Below, piece after piece: positions 1-8,536 of a DNA stretch of 64,000 nt (within the stretch, counting starts at the first letter, position 1; each line of letters starts with the position of its first letter). Position numbers and translations under genes: made by a program. The notes under the pieces are model-generated. The model ran no database searches, was not told the DNA's origin, and saw only the letters and a list, made by a program, of their open reading frames with translations. The stretch is from Bacteroidaceae bacterium. GTDB taxonomy: Bacteria > Bacteroidota > Bacteroidia > Bacteroidales > Bacteroidaceae. The stretch lies in assembly GCA_017481875.1 (NCBI GenBank), contig JAFUOP010000031.1, forward strand, positions 1 to 64,000, read 5' to 3'.

Positions 1-116
1 CAACAAATGCTTTTGCTGAAAGTTTTAATGCTAAAATCAAAGCATTCAGAGCACAGCTTAGAGGTGTTACCGACTTAAAGTTCTTCTTTTATAGATTGAC
101 TAAACTTTTTGCATAG
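1..116 (+). mobile_element. 3' end of an ISL3/ISAon1-type transposase gene (cut by window edge)
   Basis: The frame beginning at base 3 is open up to a TAG at 114-116 and gives 37 residues. They contain AESFNAKIKAFRAQLRGV followed by an FFFYRLTKLFA end. This matches the C-terminal signature of DDE transposases of COG3464 (ISL3 / 'ISAon1' type), common in Bacteroidetes. The catalytic part lies outside the window, so the element's integrity cannot be judged. A C-run (117-122) and the sequence acttttgcaggtgagc (124-139) follow the stop and may be part of the IS right end; no target duplication can be seen from one side. The family call rests on recognising the C-terminal motif only. Confidence 0.72.
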
Positions 117-160
117 CCCCCCAACTTTTGCAGGTGAGCCATTTATTGTGGTAAAACAAA

Positions 161-186
161 AAACCGAGAGAAAATTCTCTCGGTTT
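161..186 (-). terminator. hairpin terminator after tRNA-Leu
   Basis: A 26-nt palindrome has 12-bp arms (aaaccgagagaa / ttctctcggttt) around a 2-nt centre. It starts 2 nt downstream of the tRNA 3' end on the minus strand. The T-rich flanks are short but fit a bidirectional intrinsic terminator. Confidence 0.7.
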
Positions 187-187
187 G

Positions 188-269
188 TGCGCCTGATAGG
201 ACTCGAACCTACACGTCTCTCAACACCAGATCCTAAGTCTGGCGCGTCTACCAATTTCGCCACAGGCGC
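188..269 (-). tRNA. tRNA-Leu (anticodon TAG)
   Basis: On the minus strand an 82-nt class II tRNA folds with acceptor GCGCCTG/CAGGCGC, discriminator A, the D-loop stretch AAATTGGTAGACGC typical of tRNA-Leu, anticodon stem CCAGA/TCTGG with loop CTTAGGA (anticodon TAG), a long variable arm and the T-loop GGTTCGAGTCC. The CCA end is not encoded. It lies beside the truncated IS, a common arrangement because tRNA neighbourhoods are frequent insertion sites. Confidence 0.96.
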
Positions 270-333
270 GGGCGTTCGTTTAGACGCTTGCCTCTTTTGT
301 AAAGGCTCTGCAAAGGTAGTGTTTTTTTTTATA

Positions 334-1371
334 TTAGCAACCTTTTTTCTCGTTATTTTCCTCGTGGAGCGCGTTTATAATTTCTATAGCGCGTTCTATT
401 ATAGTGTCGCGTCCGCTGTTCCAGTCGTCAGGTGTTATGTGCACCTCCTCGTTTGGGGCGATGCCAAACTCTGTGTGGTTGCCTTCTATGTCAAGTATAG
501 GGCAGGCCGAAAACCGAACGGTCCAGCCATTGGGGAGTGTGTTGCTGAGTGGTAACCCCGAGCCTCCGCCTGTTTTGTCGCCTATTACGGTAATCTGTGG
601 CAGGGGTTTCATAAGCATTACAAAGTGGTTGGCCGAGCTATAAACTCCGCGGTTGGTGAGTAGAATGACAGGCTTGCCCCAAATAACTCCTTTGGGCTCT
701 AAATATAATGGCTCAGGTGCTGAAAAATCGTCGTGTCCTTTCCCTGTTTTGTGTTGTATATATCCGCAGCGCGTCTTTTCTGTTACAAAATGTTCTGCGA
801 GGGCTTCTGCCGCCGTGAGCATTCCGCCACCATTGTTCCTTATGTCAATTATTATTCCTTTGTTCTCTGCAAGGCGCAGGAGCATTAGGCTCACATTGTC
901 GCTGCTTATGCTGCTTTCGAAACTGCCCACATAGATATATCCAATGCTGTCGGGCAGGGTGGTGTATTTTATTCCGTTTGTAATGCGGAATTTGTTTCCT
1001 AAATAGTTGCGTTGCAGTGAGTCGCTGAAGTTTATCGGGTGGTTTAGGCTCCAGTCCCAGTAGTATGTTGTGCCGTAGTCCGAAACAAGGTTCACGTGGC
1101 CGTCTCTTAATTCGCGCAACATCTCACCATAGATGTCAAAAAGTTCAGCGTTGTTCTCTGCTGCTTGCACCTGTGGCTTGTACTTAAGGTACACTGCGTC
1201 CCAGTCGAGCCCGTATTCTTGCTTGGCGTGCTCAAAGAAGCAGTAACGTTCGTCAATAATTTCCCATAGGGCATCGTAGTTGCCCTGTGGGGAATTGCTG
1301 AACCGGTCCTCTTCTACACAGCCCGTTAACAGTATCGCGGGTAGCAGGTATGTGAGCAGCTTTTTTATCAT
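334..1371 (-). CDS. S41 family peptidase, lipoprotein
   Basis: A 345-aa protein starts with a lipoprotein signal (MIKKLLTYLLPAILLTGC), so it is probably anchored in the envelope by Cys18. The C-terminal half has the S41 (C-terminal processing peptidase) core: the strand-loop IIIDIRNNGGG, a Ser-containing segment TNRGVYSSANHF that should supply the nucleophile, and GDKTGGGSG with the likely catalytic Lys. No PDZ domain is obvious; the N-terminal third (about 30-120) resembles the helical region of Bacteroidetes S41 lipoproteins. It is the last gene of a parC - DUF3316 - S41 run and starts 4 nt after the upstream stop, so it is probably co-transcribed. The substrate is unknown. Family confidence is high; the role is inferred only as envelope proteolysis. 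Confidence 0.85.
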   Translation of the reverse strand: MIKKLLTYLLPAILLTGCVEEDRFSNSPQGNYDALWEIIDERYCFFEHAKQEYGLDWDAVYLKYKPQVQAAENNAELFDIYGEMLRELRDGHVNLVSDYGTTYYWDWSLNHPINFSDSLQRNYLGNKFRITNGIKYTTLPDSIGYIYVGSFESSISSDNVSLMLLRLAENKGIIIDIRNNGGGMLTAAEALAEHFVTEKTRCGYIQHKTGKGHDDFSAPEPLYLEPKGVIWGKPVILLTNRGVYSSANHFVMLMKPLPQITVIGDKTGGGSGLPLSNTLPNGWTVRFSACPILDIEGNHTEFGIAPNEEVHITPDDWNSGRDTIIERAIEIINALHEENNEKKGC

Positions 1372-1375
1372 TTTC

Positions 1376-2236
1376 TTAATATGGGGTGTATTTTATTATG
1401 TTATTCTCTTTTTTTACTTTGTATATTGTTCTAACAATTCCCACAGTGAATGCGTGGCTATAGAGGTGTGTGCGTATGTTGTTTATGTCGCTTTGGAATA
1501 TGTCGGCCGTGTATGCAAGCCGTATTGTTGTGCTATGTTTGCGCCACGCAACGGGTATATCTACAGAAAATGTCCCACGCACGCAAGGGCTGTTTAGTGG
1601 GTGCGAGAATGCAATGGTGCGGCTGTAGTTTTGTAACCCAAAAATCTCGTAGTACGATTGCCCGAACTCGGGGGCGAACATAAGGCCGGCAAGGGGAACA
1701 TCGGCTTGTGCACGCAGTATGTAATCGCCTCGTTTAGAGGGTATATGGTATATTGCTGCCCCCGACGCAGCAACTGCTGTCCTTAGCTTCACCGATACAA
1801 GGTTGTTGCCGTTGGTGGGTATGTAGAGCGCACCGCCTCCTGCCTGTATCTGTGCCCCGGCAAGCAGTTGCAAGCGGTTGTTTATCTTGAACGGGTGAAA
1901 ACCACTCCAGCTATAATTTACCATTCCCGACAGTTGTGTGTTGTCGTGCAGGGTTGTGATGCCGGTGTTGGCTGTGAGCAGTGTCTGGTATTTCCAGCGG
2001 TAGTTGCCGGTGCGTGCATCGCGGAATTTCTCATTTGAGTAGTAGAGCCCGCGCCCTGTGTGGTTGTAGCCCGAAAGGTATGTGTCGAGGTTGTTCATAT
2101 AAGTTATTCCATACGAGGAACACTTTACAACAATTCTCTCGGGTACTATGCTGTCGTCTGCAATTTGCTGTGCGCGTAGCGTGAACGGTGTGCACAGCAG
2201 TAGTGCAAAGGTGTATAAAATTGCTCTTTTTATCAT
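1376..2236 (-). CDS. DUF3316-like secreted protein
   Basis: A 286-aa protein with a clear Sec signal peptide (MIKRAILYTFALLLCTPFTLRAQQ, cut after AQ or nearby). The mature part is rich in alternating aromatic/polar strands (NYRWKYQTLLTANTG, MVNYSWSGFHPF, RLQLLAGAQIQAGGGALYIP), as expected of an outer-membrane beta-barrel. Overall it resembles DUF3316 proteins of Bacteroidales, whose function is unknown. Its ATG overlaps the parC stop (ATGA, 2233-2236), so translation of the two is probably coupled. The link to a topoisomerase is likely just operon organisation. Confidence 0.7.
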   Translation of the reverse strand: MIKRAILYTFALLLCTPFTLRAQQIADDSIVPERIVVKCSSYGITYMNNLDTYLSGYNHTGRGLYYSNEKFRDARTGNYRWKYQTLLTANTGITTLHDNTQLSGMVNYSWSGFHPFKINNRLQLLAGAQIQAGGGALYIPTNGNNLVSVKLRTAVAASGAAIYHIPSKRGDYILRAQADVPLAGLMFAPEFGQSYYEIFGLQNYSRTIAFSHPLNSPCVRGTFSVDIPVAWRKHSTTIRLAYTADIFQSDINNIRTHLYSHAFTVGIVRTIYKVKKENNIIKYTPY

Positions 2237-4899
2237 TCGTTAAAAAGCGATAATTGTTCGGGCGACGCCTCCTCAGCCTCCTCTTCTGCTTGTTCCTCAA
2301 TGGGCTCGGGTTCCGGTGGGAACTTTGTGGGCTCCAGCTCTATAATCTCGTCAATTTCGTATGTGGTGAGTCGCTTGCCTCTTGCTTTAAAGCTCTTAAC
2401 GGCTATAAACTCATCGAGTTCTATTACAAGCGGCTCGCGGAATTGGTCGTTGCCACCAAACATTACTTGTATGCGTGGGAATGCTGTGCTTGTAAACCAT
2501 ATAAGTTTGTTGCCTTTGTTGTCTCCAAAGCAGTTCTGCCTGCGTGCGCTCGCCTCTAATGTGAAGCGTTTTACATAGGGGTAGCCCTGCTGCGATGCAT
2601 CGTACAGTGCGGCCGACCACACCTTGGCTGCATCGAATTTCTCAATAACCATAAGGTCGTCTTCGTAGTGGTTGTTGAGGTCGATGGGCGAAAGGTAGAA
2701 CTCGCCGTTCTCTCTTATAACAAGTATCTTGTCGTCGTTGTGGAACTCGCCGAGGAACTCCCCGTGGTTGTCAAAGTTTATGCGCAGAATATCGCGGTCG
2801 AACCACACCTTGCGGCCACCAAGCGTTGAGCTTCCGTGCTTTTTGAGTGTTATGCGCATAACCTCATTCTTTGTGAGTATGTTACCCATAGATTGTCGGC
2901 CTTTTATTGCTATGGTGCTGAAGTCCTTCTCTATGGTTGCTATACGCAGGCGAGGGTTGGGGCGCAACTGCACTTTTATAACCTCCGCTTCACCGTTGGG
3001 GTTCGATGTGAAATAGGCTACTTTTGAGCCCGGTGTGCCTTGCGTGAGGTCATATTCGCGGTCGCGTGTCATTCCCGTGGCGGCAAAGCGTTTTATGAAG
3101 TGTATTCCGTTCTTTCCGTCGCGGTACACCACGTTGTATATTGTGCGCTTGTCGTTCTTCTTGAATACATCTACGTGTATCACATTCTTGCCCACAAAGA
3201 GTTTCTCGCTCACCTTCACAACTTTGTATTTACCGTCTTTGTAGAAGAGTATTATGTCGTCGATGTCGGAGCAATTGGTTACAAACTCGTCTTTTTTGAG
3301 TGATGTTCCAATGAATCCCTCGGCGCGGTTTATGTATAGCTTTTGGTTGGCCTCCACTACTTTTGCAGCAACAATAGTGTCGAAATTACGTATTTCGGTT
3401 TGGCGTGGGTATCGGCTACCGTATTTCTCTTTGAGCATAGTAAACCATTTTATGGTTACTTCGGTCATACGGCCCAGCTGGCGGTCAATCTCTTTTATCT
3501 CCTTTTGCAGGCGTGCTATAAGCTCTTCTGCTTTCTCTTTGTTGAAACGCAGGATACGCGCCATTTTTATCTCCATAAGGCGCAGGAGGTCGTCGCGTGT
3601 TATTTCGCGTATAAAGCTCTCTTTATAGGGCTCCAGGCGACTGTCTATGTGGGCAAGTGCCGTGTCCATGTCTTTTGCCTGCTCAAACTCCTTGTCTTTG
3701 TATATGCGCTCCTCTATGAATATGCTCTCGAGCGATGCAAAGTGCAGTTGCTCGAGCAACTCGCCCTTGCGTATCTGCAGCTCCTGGCGCAAAAGTTCTT
3801 TGGTGCCATCGACCGAGCGACGCAACAACTCGCTCACCGTGAGGAAGCGTGGTGTGTGGTCGTCTATCACGCAGCAACAGGGGGTGATGCTAATCTCGCA
3901 GTCGGTAAATGCATAGAGGGCGTCTATTGTTTTGTCCGATGACACTCCCGGGGCAAGATGCACAAGAATCTCCACCTTGTCCGATGTGTTGTCATCTACT
4001 TTGCGTATTTTTATTTTACCATTATCCACTGCCTTAAGAATAGACTCTATTATAAGTGGCGTGGTTTTGCCGAAGGGTATTTCGGTGATGGTAAGTGTTT
4101 TGTTGTCGTCCGATTTTGAAATCTTGGCACGAATGCGCACGCGGCCTGTGCGGTCGCCGTCGTGGTAACGGGAGATATCTATGCAGCCCCCTGTTTGAAA
4201 GTCGGGGTATAGTGTGAACTCTTCCTTGTTAAGGTAGGCTACAGCTGCGTCGCACACCTCGTTGAAGTTGTGTGGCAATATCTTAGATGAAAGGCCCACA
4301 GCAATGCCCTCGACGCCCTGCACAAGCAGCAGGGGAAATTTTACAGGCAGGGTTATTGGCTCTTTGTTGCGGCCGTCGTAAGATAGTTTCCACTCTGTGG
4401 TCTTGGGGTTGAATACAACGTCGTGGGCAAAATGGGAGAGACGTGCCTCGATGTAACGTGGTGCAGCGGCAGAGTCGCCTGTGAGAATGTTTCCCCAGTT
4501 TCCCTGGCAGTCGATGAGCAGGTCTTTCTGCCCCAGTTGTACAAGCGCACCGGCTATGGAAGCATCGCCGTGTGGGTGGTACTGCATAGTGTGCCCCACA
4601 ACGTTGGCCACTTTGTTGTAACGTCCGTCGTCAAGTTCGCGCATTGCATGCAGTATGCGTCGTTGCACAGGCTTTAAGCCGTCGTAAAGGTGGGGCACAG
4701 CGCGTTCCAGAATTACATAAGAGGCGTAGTCGAGAAACCAATTTTGGTACATACCCGTGAGTTTGTGGGTAACGTCTTCGCTCGACACCTTTTGCTGGTG
4801 GCTTGTCTTTTCTGCTACCTCCTCTGTAGTCTCCTCGGGCAATTCGATAGAATCTTCATTTATCTCTTCAATATTCTCGTCGTATTCGTTGTAATCCAT
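2233..4899 (-). CDS. parC: DNA topoisomerase IV subunit A
   Basis: An 888-aa type IIA topoisomerase A subunit; with ParE (not in the window) it decatenates and relaxes DNA. The 5Y-CAP domain is clear: HPHGDASI at about 108-115 and the catalytic Tyr at about 149 in DSAAAPRYIEARL. A coiled-coil follows at about 420-480, and then beta-pinwheel repeats. No GyrA box (QRRGGKG) was seen in the C-terminal domain, which favours ParC over GyrA. The C-terminus is acidic and ends EQLSLFNE. The ATG at 4899 is preferred; the reading frame extends 2 codons upstream only through a TTG. A TAnnTTTG box lies upstream at 4955-4962. The region HPHGDASI around residue 112 corresponds to the quinolone-resistance region; nothing there looks unusual by eye. 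Confidence 0.95.
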   Translation of the reverse strand: MDYNEYDENIEEINEDSIELPEETTEEVAEKTSHQQKVSSEDVTHKLTGMYQNWFLDYASYVILERAVPHLYDGLKPVQRRILHAMRELDDGRYNKVANVVGHTMQYHPHGDASIAGALVQLGQKDLLIDCQGNWGNILTGDSAAAPRYIEARLSHFAHDVVFNPKTTEWKLSYDGRNKEPITLPVKFPLLLVQGVEGIAVGLSSKILPHNFNEVCDAAVAYLNKEEFTLYPDFQTGGCIDISRYHDGDRTGRVRIRAKISKSDDNKTLTITEIPFGKTTPLIIESILKAVDNGKIKIRKVDDNTSDKVEILVHLAPGVSSDKTIDALYAFTDCEISITPCCCVIDDHTPRFLTVSELLRRSVDGTKELLRQELQIRKGELLEQLHFASLESIFIEERIYKDKEFEQAKDMDTALAHIDSRLEPYKESFIREITRDDLLRLMEIKMARILRFNKEKAEELIARLQKEIKEIDRQLGRMTEVTIKWFTMLKEKYGSRYPRQTEIRNFDTIVAAKVVEANQKLYINRAEGFIGTSLKKDEFVTNCSDIDDIILFYKDGKYKVVKVSEKLFVGKNVIHVDVFKKNDKRTIYNVVYRDGKNGIHFIKRFAATGMTRDREYDLTQGTPGSKVAYFTSNPNGEAEVIKVQLRPNPRLRIATIEKDFSTIAIKGRQSMGNILTKNEVMRITLKKHGSSTLGGRKVWFDRDILRINFDNHGEFLGEFHNDDKILVIRENGEFYLSPIDLNNHYEDDLMVIEKFDAAKVWSAALYDASQQGYPYVKRFTLEASARRQNCFGDNKGNKLIWFTSTAFPRIQVMFGGNDQFREPLVIELDEFIAVKSFKARGKRLTTYEIDEIIELEPTKFPPEPEPIEEQAEEEAEEASPEQLSLFNE

Positions 4900-4954
4900 A
4901 AACAATTGGTTTGTGGGGCCTTTTTATGTAATTCGTAAAATGTGGTATAATGCG

Positions 4955-4962
4955 CAAATGTA
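4955..4962 (-). promoter_or_regulatory. -7 promoter box of the parC operon
   Basis: The minus strand reads TACATTTG, matching the Bacteroidetes -7 consensus TAnnTTTG, 55 nt upstream of the parC ATG. A partial -33 (TTTC) sits at 4982-4985. Confidence 0.6.
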
Positions 4963-5124
4963 ATTAAAAAACATATAAAATGAAACTGCGTGGCTGTTGT
5001 TTTTTTATGAAATACAACTCTTGCTCCTTTTGTGTCGCAGTATTTATCATCTTTTTTGCACTATTTTGTTATAAAGTAGTAATTATAATGCGGTAAAATG
5101 GCGGTTTTTAGCCAAAAAATGATT

Positions 5125-5131
5125 TACTTTG
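5125..5131 (+). promoter_or_regulatory. -7 promoter box of glyS
   Basis: TACTTTG closely resembles the -7 consensus TAnnTTTG, one base shorter in the spacer. Because it lies inside the longest open frame (from 5098), it argues for translation starting downstream, at the ATG at 5167. Confidence 0.5.
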
Positions 5132-5166
5132 CGAAAAATTTTAAAGTTCTAAATTTATATAAAGAT

Positions 5167-6708
5167 ATGGCTCAAGAAGATGTATTTAAGAAAGTGGTTG
5201 CTCACTGCAAGGAGTATGGTTTTGTTTTCCCCTCGAGCGACATATATGATGGATTAGGTGCGGTTTACGACTATGGACAGATGGGCGTTGAACTGAAGAA
5301 TAATATAAAAACCTATTGGTGGCAGAGCATGGTGCTACTCAACGACAATATTGTGGGTATTGACTCTGCAATTTTTATGCACCCCACAATTTGGAAGGCG
5401 TCGGGCCACGTCGATGCTTTCAACGACCCTCTCATCGATAACCGCGACTCAAAGAAACGCTACCGCGCCGACGTGCTCATAGAGGAGCAAATAGCAAAGT
5501 ATGAGGAGAAAATGGAGAAAGAGGCTGCAAAAGCCGCAAAGCGTTTTGGCGACTCTTTTAACCGCGAGTTGTTTATGGAAACCAATCCCAAAGTGCTTGC
5601 AGAAAAGGCTAAACGCGATGCATTGCAGGAGCGTTTTGCAAAGGCTCTCAACGCAATGGACTTGGAGGAGTTGCGCCAGATAATCATCGACGAAGAAATT
5701 GTATGCCCCATTTCCGGTACACGCAACTGGACCGAGGTGCGCCAGTTCAACCTGATGTTCTCCACAGAGATGGGTTCTACAGCCGATGCTGCAATGAAAA
5801 TATATCTGCGCCCCGAAACAGCGCAGGGTATTTTTGTAAACTACCTGAATGTGCAAAAAACAGGCCGTATGCGTGTGCCCTTTGGTATTGCGCAGATAGG
5901 TAAAGCGTTCCGTAACGAGATTGTAGCCCGCCAATTTATCTTCCGTATGCGTGAGTTTGAGCAGATGGAGATGCAGTTCTTTGTGCGCCCCGGTAGTGAG
6001 CTCGAGTGGTTCAACAAGTGGAAAGAGACACGTTTGGCTTGGCACAAGGCTCTTGGCTTTGGCGATGCAGCTTACCGCTACCACGACCATGAGAAACTTG
6101 CACACTATGCAAATGCCGCAACAGACATCGAGTTTAAAATGCCATTCGGCTTCAAAGAGGTAGAGGGTATTCACTCACGCACCAATTTCGACCTTAGCCA
6201 GCACGAGAAATACTCGGGCAAGAATATCAAGTACTTCGACCCCGAAACAAACGAGAGCTATACACCGTATGTGATAGAAACTTCTATTGGTGTCGATCGT
6301 ATGTTCTTGAGTATTATGTGTGCATCGTACAACGAAGAGAAGCTCGAGAATGGGGAAACACGCGTGGTATTGCGCTTGCCTGCCGCTCTTGCTCCCGTTA
6401 AATTGGCTGTGCTTCCTTTGGTGAAGAAAGATGGTCTGCCCGAGAAGGCACGTGAGATAATGAATGAACTGAAGTTCAACTTCAATTGTTACTACGAGGA
6501 GAAGGACTCTATAGGTAAACGCTATCGTCGTATGGACGCCATAGGTACTCCTTATTGCGTAACAGTGGATCACCAAACACTTGAAGATGGTATGGTTACA
6601 CTGCGTGAGCGCGATACAATGGAGCAGCGTCGTGTTGCCATTGCCGACCTACGTGGTATTATCCAAGATAATGTCAGCATAACATCGTTGTTGAAGAAAC
6701 TTGTGTAA
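5167..6708 (+). CDS. glyS: Glycyl-tRNA synthetase (single-chain class II)
   Basis: A 513-aa alpha2-type glycyl-tRNA synthetase (GlyQS form) that charges tRNA-Gly. Class II motifs are visible: KIYLRPETAQGIFVNYL, the motif 2 loop FRNEIVARQFIFRMREFEQMEMQFF, and motif 3 ETSIGVDRMFL, followed by an anticodon-binding domain (LAPVKLAVLPLVKKDGLPEKA). The start at ATG 5167 (MAQEDVFKKVV) is chosen because it fits the usual family start and because a likely promoter lies between it and the upstream in-frame ATG at 5098. The stop is 7 nt before the next ATG, so the FKBP gene is probably in the same transcript. Confidence 0.97.
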   Translation: MAQEDVFKKVVAHCKEYGFVFPSSDIYDGLGAVYDYGQMGVELKNNIKTYWWQSMVLLNDNIVGIDSAIFMHPTIWKASGHVDAFNDPLIDNRDSKKRYRADVLIEEQIAKYEEKMEKEAAKAAKRFGDSFNRELFMETNPKVLAEKAKRDALQERFAKALNAMDLEELRQIIIDEEIVCPISGTRNWTEVRQFNLMFSTEMGSTADAAMKIYLRPETAQGIFVNYLNVQKTGRMRVPFGIAQIGKAFRNEIVARQFIFRMREFEQMEMQFFVRPGSELEWFNKWKETRLAWHKALGFGDAAYRYHDHEKLAHYANAATDIEFKMPFGFKEVEGIHSRTNFDLSQHEKYSGKNIKYFDPETNESYTPYVIETSIGVDRMFLSIMCASYNEEKLENGETRVVLRLPAALAPVKLAVLPLVKKDGLPEKAREIMNELKFNFNCYYEEKDSIGKRYRRMDAIGTPYCVTVDHQTLEDGMVTLRERDTMEQRRVAIADLRGIIQDNVSITSLLKKLV

Positions 6709-6715
6709 TTTTAAA

Positions 6716-7288
6716 ATGAAGAATTTAGTAAAAATAGTACTCATTTCGTTGCTCTCATTAGTGGGGGTTACCTCGTGTAGTGAGAGCGACGAACACTCGG
6801 AGTATGCCGATTGGACACTCCGAAACTCGCAGTATATAGATTCTATAGCCAATGAAGCAGCGCAAAACAGCACGGGCGAGTGGAAACGTTTTCTTGCAAC
6901 AGGGCTGAATGCGAGCCTTGAATGGGGTAATGAGTATTATGTATATTGCAAGGTGGTAAATGAGGGGACAGGAGTGGAGCACCCTATGTTCAACGATAAT
7001 GTGTGGCTCAACTACAAGGGCAGTCTTATTAATGGAACAATTTTCGATGCAAGCTACTCCGGCGAGCTCGACCCTGAATATGAGGCACCTGTTGAAACAC
7101 CACTCAATGAGTGTGTAATAGGTTTTTCCACAGCCGTGCAAGAGATGGTTAATGGCGATGTTTGGGAAGTATATATTCCCGCAAATTTAGGATACGGCTC
7201 CACCGATTATGGAAGCATAAGAGCATATTCTACACTCATATTCACTATAAATCTTGTCGATTTTTCCCACCCGGTATCAAACAAATAG
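6716..7288 (+). CDS. FKBP-type peptidyl-prolyl isomerase, lipoprotein
   Basis: A 190-aa protein with a lipoprotein signal (MKNLVKIVLISLLSLVGVTSC, lipid Cys21). The C-terminal ~100 residues match FKBP folds: VWLNYKGSLINGTIFDASY, VIGFSTAVQEMVNGDVWEVYIPANLGYG and a final TLIFTINLVDF strand. It probably catalyses prolyl isomerisation or acts as a chaperone at the periplasmic face. The N-terminal ~60 residues are a linker/dimerisation region of unknown fold. The ATG at 6716 is preferred over an in-frame start at 6701 that overlaps the glyS stop, because the signal peptide begins exactly there. Confidence 0.9.
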   Translation: MKNLVKIVLISLLSLVGVTSCSESDEHSEYADWTLRNSQYIDSIANEAAQNSTGEWKRFLATGLNASLEWGNEYYVYCKVVNEGTGVEHPMFNDNVWLNYKGSLINGTIFDASYSGELDPEYEAPVETPLNECVIGFSTAVQEMVNGDVWEVYIPANLGYGSTDYGSIRAYSTLIFTINLVDFSHPVSNK

Positions 7289-7293
7289 TAATT

Positions 7294-7599
7294 ATGGATA
7301 TTAAAAAAGATGGTCAGCTCCAGATAGAGCTTAAAGAAGATATTGCCGAGGGTGTTTACTCTAATCTTGCTGTTATAGCACACTCTTCATCGGAATTTGT
7401 GATGGACTTTGTACGCATTATGCCCGGTGTGGCGAAAGCACAGGTAAAGTCGCGTATAGTGATGACACCGGAACATACCAAGCGTTTGGTGCTTGCCCTG
7501 CAGGACAATCTGCGAAAATATGAATCTCAGTTCGGTGAGATACGCCTGCCCGAGCGTCAGGGCTATATACCCTCTACACCTTTTAAAGGTGAGGCGTAG
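7294..7599 (+). CDS. DUF3467 family protein
   Basis: A small 101-aa cytoplasmic protein without signal or membrane segment. It matches the short DUF3467 family: acidic N-terminus (QIELKEDIAEGVYSNLAVIAHSSSEFVMDF), then KSRIVMTPEHTKRLVLALQDNLRKYE. The function is unknown; many Bacteroidetes carry it. The start at 7294 follows the FKBP stop by 5 nt, placing it in the glyS transcript. The open frame continues upstream to 7162, but that part overlaps the FKBP gene. Confidence 0.88.
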   Translation: MDIKKDGQLQIELKEDIAEGVYSNLAVIAHSSSEFVMDFVRIMPGVAKAQVKSRIVMTPEHTKRLVLALQDNLRKYESQFGEIRLPERQGYIPSTPFKGEA

Positions 7600-7620
7600 C
7601 ACGTATATTATAAAATGCAA

Positions 7621-7662
7621 AACAAACGGCGTGATGGTTAGTCAACCATTACGCCGTTTGTT
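7621..7662. terminator. bidirectional terminator between DUF3467 and the AraC regulator
   Basis: Perfect 19-bp arms (7621-7639 and 7644-7662) flank a 4-nt loop (agtc). The right arm lies inside the AraC-regulator gene and encodes its last residues plus part of the stop, so one hairpin serves both convergent units. Confidence 0.8.
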
Positions 7663-8504
7663 CTAAATTCCGACAACGAGTATCCTGTATGTCGTTTAAA
7701 ATATCTGTTTAAATATGATTGGTCGGGGAAGTTAAAATCATTTACAAGTTCCTGAAAACTTTTATGTGTGTACATAAGTGCCACTTGTAACTCTATTATC
7801 GTGTAGTGGTCTATAATCTCCTTGGCATTCTGCCCGCCGGCCCTTTGGCATATAGAGTTTAGCTGTCTGGTAGAAATCTTCAGGCTGTCGGCATAAAACT
7901 GTACCGAACGGTTCTCGCGGAAATTCTTGGTAAGTAGTATGCGGAATTCATAGAACATCTTATCCTTGTTCTCTGAAATATGCTCTTTAATTGGTGATGT
8001 CGCTTCTTTGTTAATGTGTTGTATGTATAGTAGTAATGAATTTACTGCGAGAATTACGTTCTGCCTGCAATATTCTGTGTAATTTTCGTTTCTTGCAAGC
8101 TCTGCATCTAATATGTCTATCTGCCTGAAAATGTTTGTAATGTATTCTTTTTCAAGCTCGTTGTTGCTTCCCTGATGTATGCGACGCTCTATTATTTGCA
8201 TTGTCTCGGGGCCCATAGAGCTGCGTGCTGCCAACCATATATGTTTGGTGAGCCCAAGCAGGCGTGCCGAAAAATCGCTGGTTATGTCTAATAATAGAAT
8301 ATTTGAATTTGTGGGACATATAATTATCTGCCCCGGGGTAAAGCGATACTTCTGCCCATCGATAGTAAAAAGGGCCTCGCCGCTTATACCATAGAATATA
8401 GTAGTGTGTTGCAATTGGTAGGAGTGTTGCATAAACTGCTGCAACGACGATTGTGTGGTGGCGAACCCCTGCAGTGGCAGCTTCTTTAGATAGATGTTGT
8501 TCAT
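7638..8504 (-). CDS. AraC family transcriptional regulator
   Basis: A 288-aa regulator. The N-terminal ~170 residues resemble a cupin-type sensor (TTIFYGISGEALFTIDGQKYRFTPGQIIICP). The C-terminal ~100 residues form two helix-turn-helix units: FYADSLKISTRQLNSICQRAGGQNAKEIIDHYTIIELQ and then FQELVNDFNFPDQSYLNRYFKRHTGYSLSEFR. The start at 8504 (MNNIYLKKL) is chosen because the frame upstream of it is tmRNA sequence. It begins 33 nt after the tmRNA 3' end on the same strand with no terminator between, so it may be transcribed by read-through from ssrA. The ligand and target genes are unknown. Confidence 0.88.
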   Translation of the reverse strand: MNNIYLKKLPLQGFATTQSSLQQFMQHSYQLQHTTIFYGISGEALFTIDGQKYRFTPGQIIICPTNSNILLLDITSDFSARLLGLTKHIWLAARSSMGPETMQIIERRIHQGSNNELEKEYITNIFRQIDILDAELARNENYTEYCRQNVILAVNSLLLYIQHINKEATSPIKEHISENKDKMFYEFRILLTKNFRENRSVQFYADSLKISTRQLNSICQRAGGQNAKEIIDHYTIIELQVALMYTHKSFQELVNDFNFPDQSYLNRYFKRHTGYSLSEFRTNGVMVD

Positions 8505-8536
8505 AGCTTCAAACAGGATATGTATTCTCCTTTCAG

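Noticed and set aside
2233..4899. gyrA instead of parC
   Set aside because: No GyrA box is present and the C-terminal domain is divergent and acidic. A gyrase A from the same genome would be needed for certainty, but parC is favoured.
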